Shown piece by piece: positions 39,301-50,350 of a stretch of 64,000 nt of DNA. Position 1 is the first letter of the stretch. Every line of letters starts with the position of its first letter. The stretch lies in the NCBI RefSeq assembly GCF_014905175.1, contig NC_057791.1, forward strand, positions 18,852,177-18,916,176. Reading direction: 5' to 3'. Source of the stretch: Aphidius gifuensis. Its lineage: Eukaryota > Arthropoda > Insecta > Hymenoptera > Braconidae. Below the pieces are notes generated by a model, which worked only from the letters and a program-made list of their open reading frames with translations, was not told the origin of the DNA and made no database searches. Position numbers and translations under genes: made by a program.

Positions 39301-42300
39301 GTCCGTGTTTGCATATAAATACATTTTCTCTTGTAATTAGAAATAAGATAGTGATCGCTGTCGTCGGAATAAACATTTTCTTGTATGCTTAAATTATTTA
39401 TGTAAAGTTTTAAATATAATTTAAATATTTTAAATTTTTTTCGATTATTTAATTTTCATGAATTCTAAAATTTTCATCCGCACGTATTTTCGATTATTAT
39501 TATAATCAATATTTTCAAATATAAATTTTATTTTTTGGCTAACATCAATAATTTAACAAACTGAAAAATAATATTCTGCAATTCAGACGATTGATAGAAA
39601 AAACTCAAAGATCTTCTTTTCTTTTTTTGCGCCTTTCGATCCGATTTTTTCCAAGAAAACTGATCCAATTTGGCTATGAACGATCATACATAATATGAAG
39701 TAAGTTTAAAAATAAGATGGCGCTTTTATCTGTAAGCACTCTGGTGCAGATGAAGTTGGAAAGTTGTCATCCACATCCGCTAGATGGTTCAGTATGTTAT
39801 AATCCATAATTCGCCGGATGCGGGTTCTCGTAACATGACTGTCCTTTTATTGTCTAACTAAGGTTTGTTCGTAATAAATGACTATGGAAAAAAATCACTT
39901 TTTAAAATTAAAAATAGGCTAGTTATTCAGTAACAACTTGAATGAAAAATACTTGCTTTTATTTTTAGTATTAATTTAATTGAAACAGTAATCATTTTTT
40001 AAACAATCATAAAATATAATGTAAAACAAATTGATGTTTATTTATGAATGAAAGATTAGACTCGAAATTAATTAATATAAAAATCAATTTTAAATTTTAA
40101 ATAAGCCAAATATAAATACTCGCTAGTAATGATGCTATTGTGTCTGATTGTTCGATTAAGCACAAGCAATTAATTATTGTTGTTTCATTAGTTTGCATTC
40201 CAGGTAGCTGTTATTTTTTTATTTTTCATATTATATTTCAAGACAAGTAGCAGAACATTCGTCATTAAGGATTCATAATCATGTATATGAATGAATATTG
40301 TACCTTTATATGTGACACATTCATATCTCATACTTGCCATGACGTGGGCGGTTTCCGTCATGACTTTCAGTCGAGGTTTATTAAGAATCCAAACTACCAA
40401 GAAATACTATAACGAAAACTGGTATTTTTATCTTTTGGACCTACTGGACTTCTTTGGTTGACAGTTACCTCCATGCTTGATAGTATTGTAATCAGGAGCC
40501 TTGTTAGAATTTTTGTATCAAAAATGTACCTGTCGATCCCAAGTTTTACCCCATCCATCCTTCAAAACAAAACATCATTATGCTGTTGTGATTCAGCTTA
40601 TTTTTTCTTTTTGTATAGAGATGAATATTTTTTTATTGGCTTTTTCAATTCTCCCATTTTTTACAAGAAGCCTTGACATCTTTCGTATAGAAAAATAATT
40701 TAGCTGGACTCTAAAAAAGTTCTAGTCTATTGCGGAATGATTTTTTTTTTTCTGTTTCAAAAACTCTAAGCTCGCAAAGCCTAAACAATTTTTATAATTA
40801 CATTCAAAGCTAGTTATTTTTGAATTTTAAATTTACTTTGACTATCATGTACAGAATGTACATGATGTATTCACGACCCTTCGTCCAGTTGCTACCTCCG
40901 TGCAAAGAAAGGCATCCTGGGTGGTGAGCAAAGTAAAGGTTTCTGAATTTCTATACTTTATCCTCTTGCGAGCCGTGTGCCTTGTTCATTAATCTTGATC
41001 AGATCTGTCGATGTAGCAGCGAGATGTTTTTGAAATGACCCACTAACCCTATACCATACCATGCTACTCATCAACTGCTTATAAACCATTGTATACCCAG
41101 CGTATCTTTTTTTTTTCCTTCAATATTTTTCATTTTGAGTTCTCTTATACCAAATAAGTTCAATTCGACCCTGAATCCCATTCATTTCAAATTCAATCCT
41201 GTGATTACGTTCAAAAATAGCTATTAGGAATAAAAAAAAATAACGTCGTATTATGTAACTTGTTTTTTTTTCTACAATCGTTTTATGAAACGTTTTTATT
41301 TTACAATAGTATCACCATTAGTATTAAAATTTGATGTCGGAGAAAAAATAAAATTATATAGCTACTTTTTTTATGATTTAGAGAAAGAGTTCAGTCGTGC
41401 ATTGTTGTCAAGTCTGACAGTGATGGCAGCGTTGCCACATCACGAGTTGTTATATTGTAAGCATCAACTAAAGTATATTGTGTATATGGTTGTCATGGAG
41501 ATTGTTGCCATAGAAACATATATGTAATACCAACTTTAATGCTATGGTCTAATGCTTTCCAATAAATGTGCAGATGATATCACGTGTCTATTTTCAACAA
41601 ATGTGCATGCGCTTGTGCAAGGGGTCGTGGGGAGATCAAGTGATCGGAATTACTCGGGAGAATTCGTTACTTTTTATATATTGACATTAAAATAGTTGAT
41701 GATATTAATAATTCATTGTTAAAAATTTTGTGGAAATTACAACATGACAAACGAATTTAAAAAAAAAATTCTACTTGTCATTAATGCTGAGTTCAAGTAT
41801 CTAGTGCATGAGTTAGAGAAAATATTTTCGTACTTGCTCTTTGAAATGAAATATTTCGACCTTAGTCAAACATGAACCCAGGATAATTGTTGTGCTACCG
41901 ACTTGGCTCAATGTTTTAGTCATATTCTACTTTAACTCATGATAGCCATCTTGTGGTGGAGTGTGAAATTTTCTTCAACCGAGTATAGAGAAACCAGTCT
42001 GACTTAGGGAGGATCAAGTAGAATAGGGTAAAATTTTTCGTTGCAGAAATCTGTTCATTTTTTTGTTACCCAATTGAAATTAAGAAAAAAATTGTTTATG
42101 TAAAACAAAAGGTTTTTTAAATAACAACGGTTTTTATGTTGGGTATTGAGTCTTACTTTATGACTCAATAATTAATCAGCTACATTAATTATAAAAACGC
42201 CTAGAGCTTCTCAAATCATACACACTATGATTTTCTATTAAATAAATTCTTTATGGTAAATTAAAATGCACTAGGTGTTTATTCTTATCAATTCCCAAAC

Positions 42301-42654
42301 ATTAAATTATTTATTTATAAATGGAGATTTAAAAAATAACCACTAGCATCTTACTAATCAATAATTTATTAAATAATTTTTTACTTCGTAAATAAATTTC
42401 TGTTTCAAATTAATGAATAAACAATTTTTATCTTCATGAAGATATTATGCATAATCTACTTTTATTTTTTAATCGTCGTAAATGAATTTTAATGAAATTA
42501 TATTATATAAATTGCTGATATTTTTCTACAAATATAAATAATTAATTGACGAATTTATTTACATGATTATTATCTACAAAAATGTCATTTTCATTACAAA
42601 TATTTATTTTAATTTTGAAATATAAAAATCAGGTAATAATCATTTTTTTGATTC
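36325..42654. other. Dfd 3' flank to mir-993 interval
   Basis: No gene is supported. The first part may be Dfd 3' UTR. Less A+T-rich patches at 37110-37220, 38200-38480, 38630-38870, 39090-39350, 39600-39860, 40180-40580, 40860-41110, 41380-41680 and 41860-42030 are candidate regulatory elements. Open frames within them are short and do not resemble known proteins. Confidence 0.5.
39715..39724 (+). promoter_or_regulatory. CTCF/PHO-like core AGATGGCGCT
   Basis: The decamer is identical to, and in the same orientation as, the one at 12329. Its context ATAAGATGGCGCTTTT fits both the insect CTCF core and a PHO/YY1 site. It lies 3.8 kb past the Dfd stop within a less A+T-rich patch. A third related core, AGATGGCGAC, is at 4877-4886. 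Confidence 0.3.
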
Positions 42655-42754
42655 CCATGGTGTTGAAGTATGACTTTATTTTTTTTTCCCTTGGCTCATC
42701 TTCATCTATCCCATTTTATATACCAAGATTTGATGTATAAAATTCAGATTGTAT
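42655..42754 (-). ncRNA. Candidate last exon of the mir-993 host transcript
   Basis: On the minus strand, an acceptor TTTTTATGTTTGCAG is followed by ATACAATCTG from 42754, and AATAAA lies at 42680-42675 about 75 bases later. The upstream intron would be 84 bases. No long frame is present, so it would be noncoding. The call rests on splice and polyadenylation signals only; the 3' end is approximate. Confidence 0.4.
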
Positions 42755-42838
42755 CTGCAAACATAAAAATTATAAAATGATATAAATAACAATAATTATT
42801 TTATTAAATTGTTAATCATAAAATTTAAAAAATATTAC

Positions 42839-42896
42839 CTTGGATGTAAAGACCAGTCTTCCAACAGTTTAAATGTCTTTAAAAATTACGCAGTAT
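42839..42896 (-). ncRNA. Candidate exon of the mir-993 host transcript
   Basis: On the minus strand, the acceptor AATTTTACAG is followed by ATACTGCG (from 42896). The segment ends in CATCCAAG before GTAATA, a good donor. It is 58 bases long and noncoding, and lies downstream of mir-993 on the same strand. Confidence 0.4.
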
Positions 42897-43165
42897 CTGT
42901 AAAATTAAATTAAAATTAATACAAGTAATTAATTTCAATATAATTTAATCTCTCAGTAGAATAATAAAAGACTTTTTCTAATTAATTTTGAATAATAAGA
43001 TAATTAAAATAAATCTTTTATTAATTTATTTGATGTATATTTGATAAATTTAAAATTATGCATAACAATGTTTTTTTTTTCTATCTATATTATTTGTTTG
43101 CAAATATTATTGAATAATATAATTAAAAATTTATAAAATTTGCAAACTAGAGTTGCGTGGCATAT

Positions 43166-43247
43166 CATCCGTAAGATACCTGTAGAGACGAGCTTCTGAT
43201 ATCTAAAATTCTACAAAAGCCCGGATCTACAGGGTAGATCACGAATG
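43166..43247 (-). ncRNA. mir-993: mir-993 microRNA precursor
   Basis: Read on the minus strand, the 5' arm (43236-43215) contains ACCCTGTAGATCCGGGCTTT and the 3' arm (43196-43174) contains AAGCTCGTCTCTACAGGTAT, matching insect miR-993-5p and -3p as I remember them. The arms pair around the loop GTAGAATTTTAGATATCA, and pairing continues outward (CGTGAT/CGTAAGAT side). The 5p shares ACCCTGTAGATCCG with miR-10-5p, showing their common origin. It lies between Dfd and zen as in other insects, but on the strand opposite to both genes and to mir-10. Confidence 0.95.
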
Positions 43248-43476
43248 TGCCTATTGTATGCAATTAATTTTTTTATAATCAAAAAAACAAAATTAAATAT
43301 ATACATCAAAAAAAAAAATAAATTGACGATGCTAAATGATCATCCGAATAAAATTCAATTTTGCACGTGCTAGATACGTGACGTCCTCTCTTGTCCATCG
43401 ATAATGCGAACGTGACTGAACATGAAGGATTATACCAATATGATTGAAAGATAGCACGAATTTTAACCAATCGTAC

Positions 43477-43533
43477 CTGATCCGACTAAAATTTTTCAAC
43501 ATTCGATTAGGATGTCTAGAACGTGTTCTCAAT
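43477..43533 (-). ncRNA. Candidate exon of the mir-993 host transcript
   Basis: On the minus strand, the acceptor AAAAATGTTTCAG is followed by ATTGAGAACACG (from 43533). The segment ends in TCGGATCAG before GTACGA. mir-993 would lie in the following intron (43476-42897). The 66-codon open frame spanning this exon on the minus strand has no recognisable product. Confidence 0.4.
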
Positions 43534-43826
43534 CTGAAACATTTTTAAAGCAAAAAAAAAATTATCAATAAATTTATTCTTACTTGTATACATATACTTA
43601 AATTATTATCATATTGAAAATATTTTTTTTTTCTTTTAAATTTTGATATTTCAATTTATAAAAATGAGGGCCATAAATTTTAATCCTCAATGTAAATAAT
43701 TTTACACTTTAAGCTGAAGAAAAAAAATCATATCAAAGCTTACATGAAAAAAAAAATATATCCAATGATTGTATATGCAACAGTTATTATTTTATAATAT
43801 TTAAAAAAAATTAATTAATTTTTTAC

Positions 43827-43916
43827 CTTGTCCTTCAATGGTTCTTTGTTTAATAATTTTTTTTAATTGAAATTTGAAATGCGCAGATGCTGACATCTCC
43901 AGAGCCCAGTTATCGA
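43827..43916 (-). ncRNA. Candidate exon of the mir-993 host transcript
   Basis: On the minus strand, the acceptor AATTTTTGGGTAG is followed by TCGATAACTGG (from 43916), and the segment ends in GAAGGACAAG before GTAAAA. An alternative acceptor is GAGATGTCAG within it. It would be noncoding. Confidence 0.3.
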
Positions 43917-45980
43917 CTACCCAAAAATTAAAATAATTTGTAAATTACCATAATTAAATTACAAATTCATATATTAATGAAAAACTTGATATTAAATTTT
44001 CACTACAAAAATAATTACAACGTTTTGGTAATTTAAATTATTCAACTCTTTGACCAAATTAAATAAGACAACACAAAAATATATTATTTAATACTTTGCT
44101 AATAATAATAATACTACGTGCTTGATTTAAAAATTTTTCTACCAACAAATTTTACTCATATCAATTTCGAAATAATACTAAATTTATTTTGCTCACTTGA
44201 ATTTCAACACACGCCTAATTTTTGTGTATATTTATGATTAAATTATTTCATTTCCGTCGGAAATATTTTCCATACAAAAATTCACAAAAAAAAACTTGTA
44301 TTTAAAAATTGTTTGACATGTCAATATTTATAAATGTCATATTAAAAAGTGCATGTGTATGTGCGCGTGTGTATATTGTTATCTGAGATGATAAAAAAAA
44401 AAAAAAAAGTACATCATAATGCACATAATATTAAACTTAAACTGATGAAGTGTAAATTTTAAACTTTATTTGAGTTTTGATTTCACAAAGACGCGAACAT
44501 TTGGCCAACGCCCCTCAGTGCACAATCTCGAGACTATACTTTTCATCCACGAAAGTAAAAAGGCAGGATGCTGCGAATCACATAAATAACGCGGGGCGTC
44601 TCCACACCCAATGTTGCCTGGGTATAACATGATATTCTACAGATTTTGCGATGATTGGACCATGCGCACCCTCAAGTCGTGCGCAACAATGCACCTTTTC
44701 AGGGACGTCTGAATCTATATTACTATTTATGACTAAACAAAATATAAAAAAATATTTTTTTTTATCTTATCGTTGTAATTGAATTTGTACATCGGTATGT
44801 CGTACATAAATATCCGTTAGTTGTCTGACACAAATCAAGATTTAAATATTTAAAAAATGCAAAAAACAATTATTTCTTTTTTTTATAAATATTTAAGTTG
44901 AATTTTTTATTGGAAATGATTTTCATTAATAATAGTGGCTGATAAGAGCTTCAATTAAAATTTTATTTAGACATTTAAAAAAATCCGGGCACTTAATTTC
45001 GTTGGATGTTTTGATACTTTACTGATTTCTCAGTACTTCGGGGATTTTCGCGAATTTCCGTTTAAATACTAGCACTTTTTTCACTACTATAGACATTTAA
45101 ACCTGTAAAATCTCATCGTTTTGTATCACTTTATTATTTATATGTGATAAATGATTCAAAATTCGTCTCTCTCTTTTATTAAATATGTAAAAAATTAATC
45201 TCAAACATATTATATGAAGAAGTAAAAATCTTGTTTTAGAATTTAATAAAGCAGAGAAAAAACAGTATTTAGAGTTATTTATATAAATATATGATATAAT
45301 ATTATTTATTTTTGATAATGTATGTGTATACTTGTGTATGGTACACTAGCAAACATTACTATGACTACTATGTATTTTTATATACAAATATTGTATTGAT
45401 CGAAGCTTGTAGAAAGACTAGCTGAATCCCTCGCAAAAGCTAAAACATAAAAAAGAAAATGTTATACAAAAAATATAACCCGAGATAATTTTTTTTTTCA
45501 GCATGAATGAACAAAGGAGTATATTTTTTTTATCCTTCTTTAGAAAATAGTATTACAAGACATATTAATTAATTGCAATCTCAGAAAATATTGAGTTAAA
45601 ATGAAAATTTATTTTTCACTTGGCTGAACGTACACGTCTTTTTACTTTATTCATTACATTGTTGACTTTCAAATGCCGCTGTGGTATTATGATTAATACA
45701 GATAAATAACTTTATAAATAAAAACAGAATTAAAATGCAATATCAATATTATAAAACAGACATTAATAATATTCAATTTAACTATACAAATTTAAAGTTT
45801 ATAAATTTATCTAGAGACAATTTTGTTTAACAATATTTATACATTGTAAATTTATTATAATAAAAATTGGAATTTAGGGAATTTAAATTTATCAATTGTT
45901 AATTTTTACATCAATTTAAAATTATACTGCTAATTGTAAGAGGTTTTATAATTTTGAATTAATTTATTAAATTAAATTAC
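43917..45980. other. Gene-free stretch
   Basis: It is mostly A/T runs. One clear GC-richer island at about 44480-44720 (with GAACATTTGGCCAACGCCCC and CATGCGCACC) could be a regulatory element of zen, Dfd or mir-993. Confidence 0.5.
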
Positions 45981-46089
45981 CTGAAGTACTGATGAAGTTT
46001 TGATGAAACTTTGTTCCGTTTGTCACAAACAACTTATAACAATTGATGAATAGTGACTGAATGTCAAAGCGTGTGCATCAAACGAAATC
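45981..46089 (-). ncRNA. Possible upstream exon of the mir-993 host transcript
   Basis: On the minus strand, the acceptor-like CCGTTTCAG is followed by GATTTCG (from 46089), and the segment ends in CAGTACTTCAG before GTAATT. It is less A+T-rich than its flanks. The distance of 2 kb to the next candidate exon makes the link weaker. Confidence 0.2.
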
Positions 46090-49000
46090 CTGAAACGGAC
46101 TGAGTTGAACCATGATGATTGTATATTCCAAAATGGTCATCGTTAAACTCGATGTCTTGAATAATAATTATCAGCTGCACCCAAGTTTAAATAATATATG
46201 TAAATCATATTTAAAATATAAATAGATATATTATAATCTAGTTTTGGTAATATTCAAATATAAAAATCAATATAATTTACATTTTTTGTTTAAAAGTTTT
46301 AAAATACAAAATTATATTTTAATTGAAAATAAAAAACAAAATTCACAACTGTTTCTCTGGTTGCTGATGATGATAAAAAAATTGTTGGAAAATTTAATAT
46401 AGCCTTGATAACTTTTATGCAATAAAGTTAATGTTTTTATGCTCAATATTCATCAAAAATTTGTAACAACTGTCTCCAAGTTATCTGAAATTTATGATAC
46501 TTTGTAGTAATTCATTCCAAAACTTGGATCCAGTCACAAGTGAATTTATAAAAGTTTTAATATAAAAAAAAAAAAAAACCAGCTTTTGTGATAGCAAACT
46601 CGACGATTGAGTTTGTTTTTTTTTTATTACAGTTTTATAATTTTTTTATATGAAAAATTAAAATTATTTTTTATTGAATGACAATGATTGATGAGTTGTT
46701 TATTTTCTAATTAAAATATATTTAGTTATTATTTTTGAAAGCATAAATTGTCAATAAAAAATATTAAAAATAAAATATAATTCGAATGGAAATATCATGC
46801 TGTAGCATCGAACGATATGTACACATTCAAATAGGCGGTGACGAAGGGTTGGCAGGCAACAAGAAAGTGTCGAAAGAGGGTTGAAACGTAATCAGATGGA
46901 CAAAAATATATTTAAAGGAATAAATAGGGTGAATAAAAGCGACGCCATTTCATCTCGTATCGACAAAAGCAAAAAAACCCTGTCAGTTTTTTTTTTTATT
47001 TTTGTTTGGATCAATAATCTTCGCAGAATATGGCTGAGTTAATTTTCCATTTTTATTTATATTTTAATTTATTTATTTTTCTACTCGATAATATGAGTGA
47101 TCAATTAAACAAATAAATAATAAATAATTTATTATTTTTAAATTTTAATTGTTATAAATAAATACATTAAATTAATTTCATAAAAAAAATCCATAATGAG
47201 TTGAGCTAATGAATTGAGGCATTGATATTTGATTGTGAAAATTAAATTAATTTTTTTAACAAGTAGTTTTGAAAATTATATCAACAAGTATATATTGATG
47301 GATAAATAAATTAGTTGGTTAATTAATTAATTTATTTTTCTATATGTTTAGATAATTAATTGCTCATCTATTTATTTATTTTATTTTTATTGATGAAAAA
47401 ATTATATCAAAATAAAAAATGGCCTAGACATAGTTCATTGAGCTTTTGTGCTTGAGTTTGTTTTTGCGAAGCCACTGCCATCACTTGGAATTTTGTTAGA
47501 CTATTTTGAAAATTAGTTGGAGTTTTCATCGCATGATGACACTGATAAACCGATTGTATACGAATGTTGTTGTGAAAATTTATTATCGCTAAACTGTTTT
47601 CATTGAGTATATACAAAATATAACTGATAGATTATTCTTTGTATTTTTATGTACTCACTGTGTGTTTTATTTTTAAAAAAGATATTGGAATTGAATTTAC
47701 CACTTTTGAGCAATTATCAGTGTTTGTGTATAACGATCAAATTTCAAGAAAATAATTTAAACAATAAGGTAAATATTTTTAATAATTATTGATATATAAT
47801 TTTGATTAATTGATTGAAGGTACAACAATTGTAATTTCTATTTCACTTTCTGTTGAAAAGCACTATTTTCAAAAACAACATACTAAGTTTACGTATATAA
47901 TTTTAACAACAAACAAAAATTTAAACCGGAATTATAACAGAATCAACTGTACGTGATGAAAGACTATACCGAACTAACCCGTCGTTTTTATTTTGCGGTA
48001 ATAAAAGAAAGAGATAATTTCAATTCGACAATAAAATTTATTATTCCCTTTACCTTTTTAACTTTCCCACCAATTGATCAATATTAAATTTATTTTTTTT
48101 CATTAAAAATGAATATTGAATTTAAACAGAAATACACATTAATCACAAGCACATTGATTGACAAAATAATTCCAATTACAATTATCAATTCGACAATTAA
48201 TGCGCAATAAAAACATATTAAAATTTTAATTATTAATTTATATACATATACAAATAAAATTAAATTGTTGAAAAAAAAATAAAAATGCAATTTCACGTGC
48301 AATTTAAAAATTGTATTTTTAAAATATTTTAATTCCTCACTGATATGTCAAAAAAATATTTTACACAAGCCCAATTAATCGGTAACTATATCTACTCGAT
48401 AAAAAATAATTCTATCTTGCACAGTAGTATATTTTAAAGTAAAATAATTTCATAATTGTGATTTTCACACTCAAAAATATCAAAAAAAAAAAAAAAGCAG
48501 AAAATATCACTTTGATTACCTAAGGCACTCTCACAAGGCCCATAAAATCGACCTGGTGACTATAGTCTATAAACTATACTACTATGTAATGCCGACTGTT
48601 CCGTTGATCTAGCGAGAAGTGATGCTGGAAAAGGCTGGAGGGTTGTGTGGGGAAATGATTTATGATCTTGGACCCCAGGTAGGGTGTCACTCTTCTCTAT
48701 TTCCTGAAGTCATGAATTTCTTGATATACCATGCAAGCTCCATCTGTTTCTATCGTTTCTTTTATATTCACCCCTATAATATTCACCATGTGCAAAAACA
48801 ACTATACTTTTTTTTTTTTTTTATAATATTTTTATGTTTTAAAAAATCTATTATTACTAGTTATGGTTGCATGTCATGAAAAATAGACAGTGTTTTTATC
48901 ATACAAGATAATAGAATTTTCGTAAAAAAATATTTGTCTGATGATCTATATTTATTGCTTATACAAATAACAGTATGTTATTTATATTTTTAATTTTATC

Positions 49001-50055
49001 AAGTATCAATTTTTTTAAGCTCCCCAATCTTTAAGCATCTCCCTAACACACTTATATATATTTTTTAACTCCAGAGTATTTTTTTCTGAGTTGCCATTGA
49101 CGTTTCATCGAGAAACTTTTATTTTAAAAAAAATTCATTACATAAAATCAATCAAATCCATCAGCTACCTCTCAATGCTGTTCAAAAAAATTCAAAAAAA
49201 AATTTGTACATCAACGAAAATAAAAATGAAAAAACAAAAAAAAAAAATTATAACTCACCCTAATATATAGAGGGAGTATTTTTTTTTTTTTTTGCTCTTT
49301 ATTGTTTTTTTATTATTTAGAATATTCATGAATTTTTTACAACAGTTGTCAGTGATATTATTTGCATTCGTTTCTTGCCGATGTGAATATCGAGTTGAAT
49401 AATAGAAAGTTTATTATTTTTACGCATGGTTTGACTTTAAACTATATTCAAATAAAAATAATAAATTTTATAAATTAAAACTAATTTTTTCTAGTTAAAA
49501 AACAAAAAATATAATTAAATATATAAAAATTAAAAAAAGAAAATAATATAAATGTAAAAAATTAAAAGTCTCATTGAGTGAATAAAACCACGTTATGGAA
49601 TAAATGAAAGATGTTTGTAGAAAAAAGAAAGAAATAAATATGGCAGTTGAGTCAGAACGAAGCGGCAACCCCAAATGGTCATCAATCACTAGGCGCGAGA
49701 CAATCGAATAGCTTGCCCAACCGACAAACAGCTGTCGCATCGTTGCGCCCAAACTGATCCATTCTCTATAATGCTACTGTCAAATGTACTCACAAAAAAT
49801 CATGACTATACTAGAATTTTATTCGCGTGTATAAAAACCATAGTGAGGATTTTAATATAAATCTTCATAATCACATATGATCTTCGATATTTCAATTTTT
49901 CCCAAATTGATTTCCGCAAATTTTCAGTGTAACGCTATTCTCCATAACATCCGCTTTAAATTTATTGATAAATCCATTTGTGTTTTTTTCAAATCACTTT
50001 GCTATATGCAAATTTTTTTTCTGTAAAATTGCACATGTATTAAAACTTAGGGTTC
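46090..50055. other. Dfd-zen intergenic, left part
   Basis: No gene is supported. Less A+T-rich patches at about 46790-46980, 47410-47590, 47930-48010, 48510-48740 and 49620-49790 could be regulatory. Open frames are short and unrecognised. Confidence 0.5.
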
Positions 50056-50350
50056 ATATACAGGGTGTCTTATTTGAATGATCGAAAAGCCATAATTTGA
50101 CGATAAAGAAAAATTCGATTTCGAAAGAATTTTTGAGTTTTTGATCCAACTTCTAAATGATGGAGTTAATTGAAATATTTTTCTATTGAAATTTGTGTTT
50201 TTCTTTCGATCAGGTTTCGAGGGAAACTGAGCAAAATATTATTCATCTCTAGGATAGATAAAATGCTTTTATCTGTCGTTGGTAAGGCAGTTTTGTCTAT
50301 GATGTTTCGTACTTGTAGAATTATTCGATCAATAGATGTCGGAAATTAAA
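50056..50350 (+). mobile_element. Possible transposon remnant starting ACAGGGTGTC
   Basis: ACAGGGTGTCTTATTTGAATG followed by a compositionally distinct stretch (ATTCGATTTCGAAAGAATTT) resembles the ends of abundant unclassified hymenopteran repeats that begin ACAGGGTGTCC. A weaker look-alike (ACAGTGTGTTTCAAATTGAAGG) lies at 51833. I see no inverted partner end or coding frame. Confidence 0.25.
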
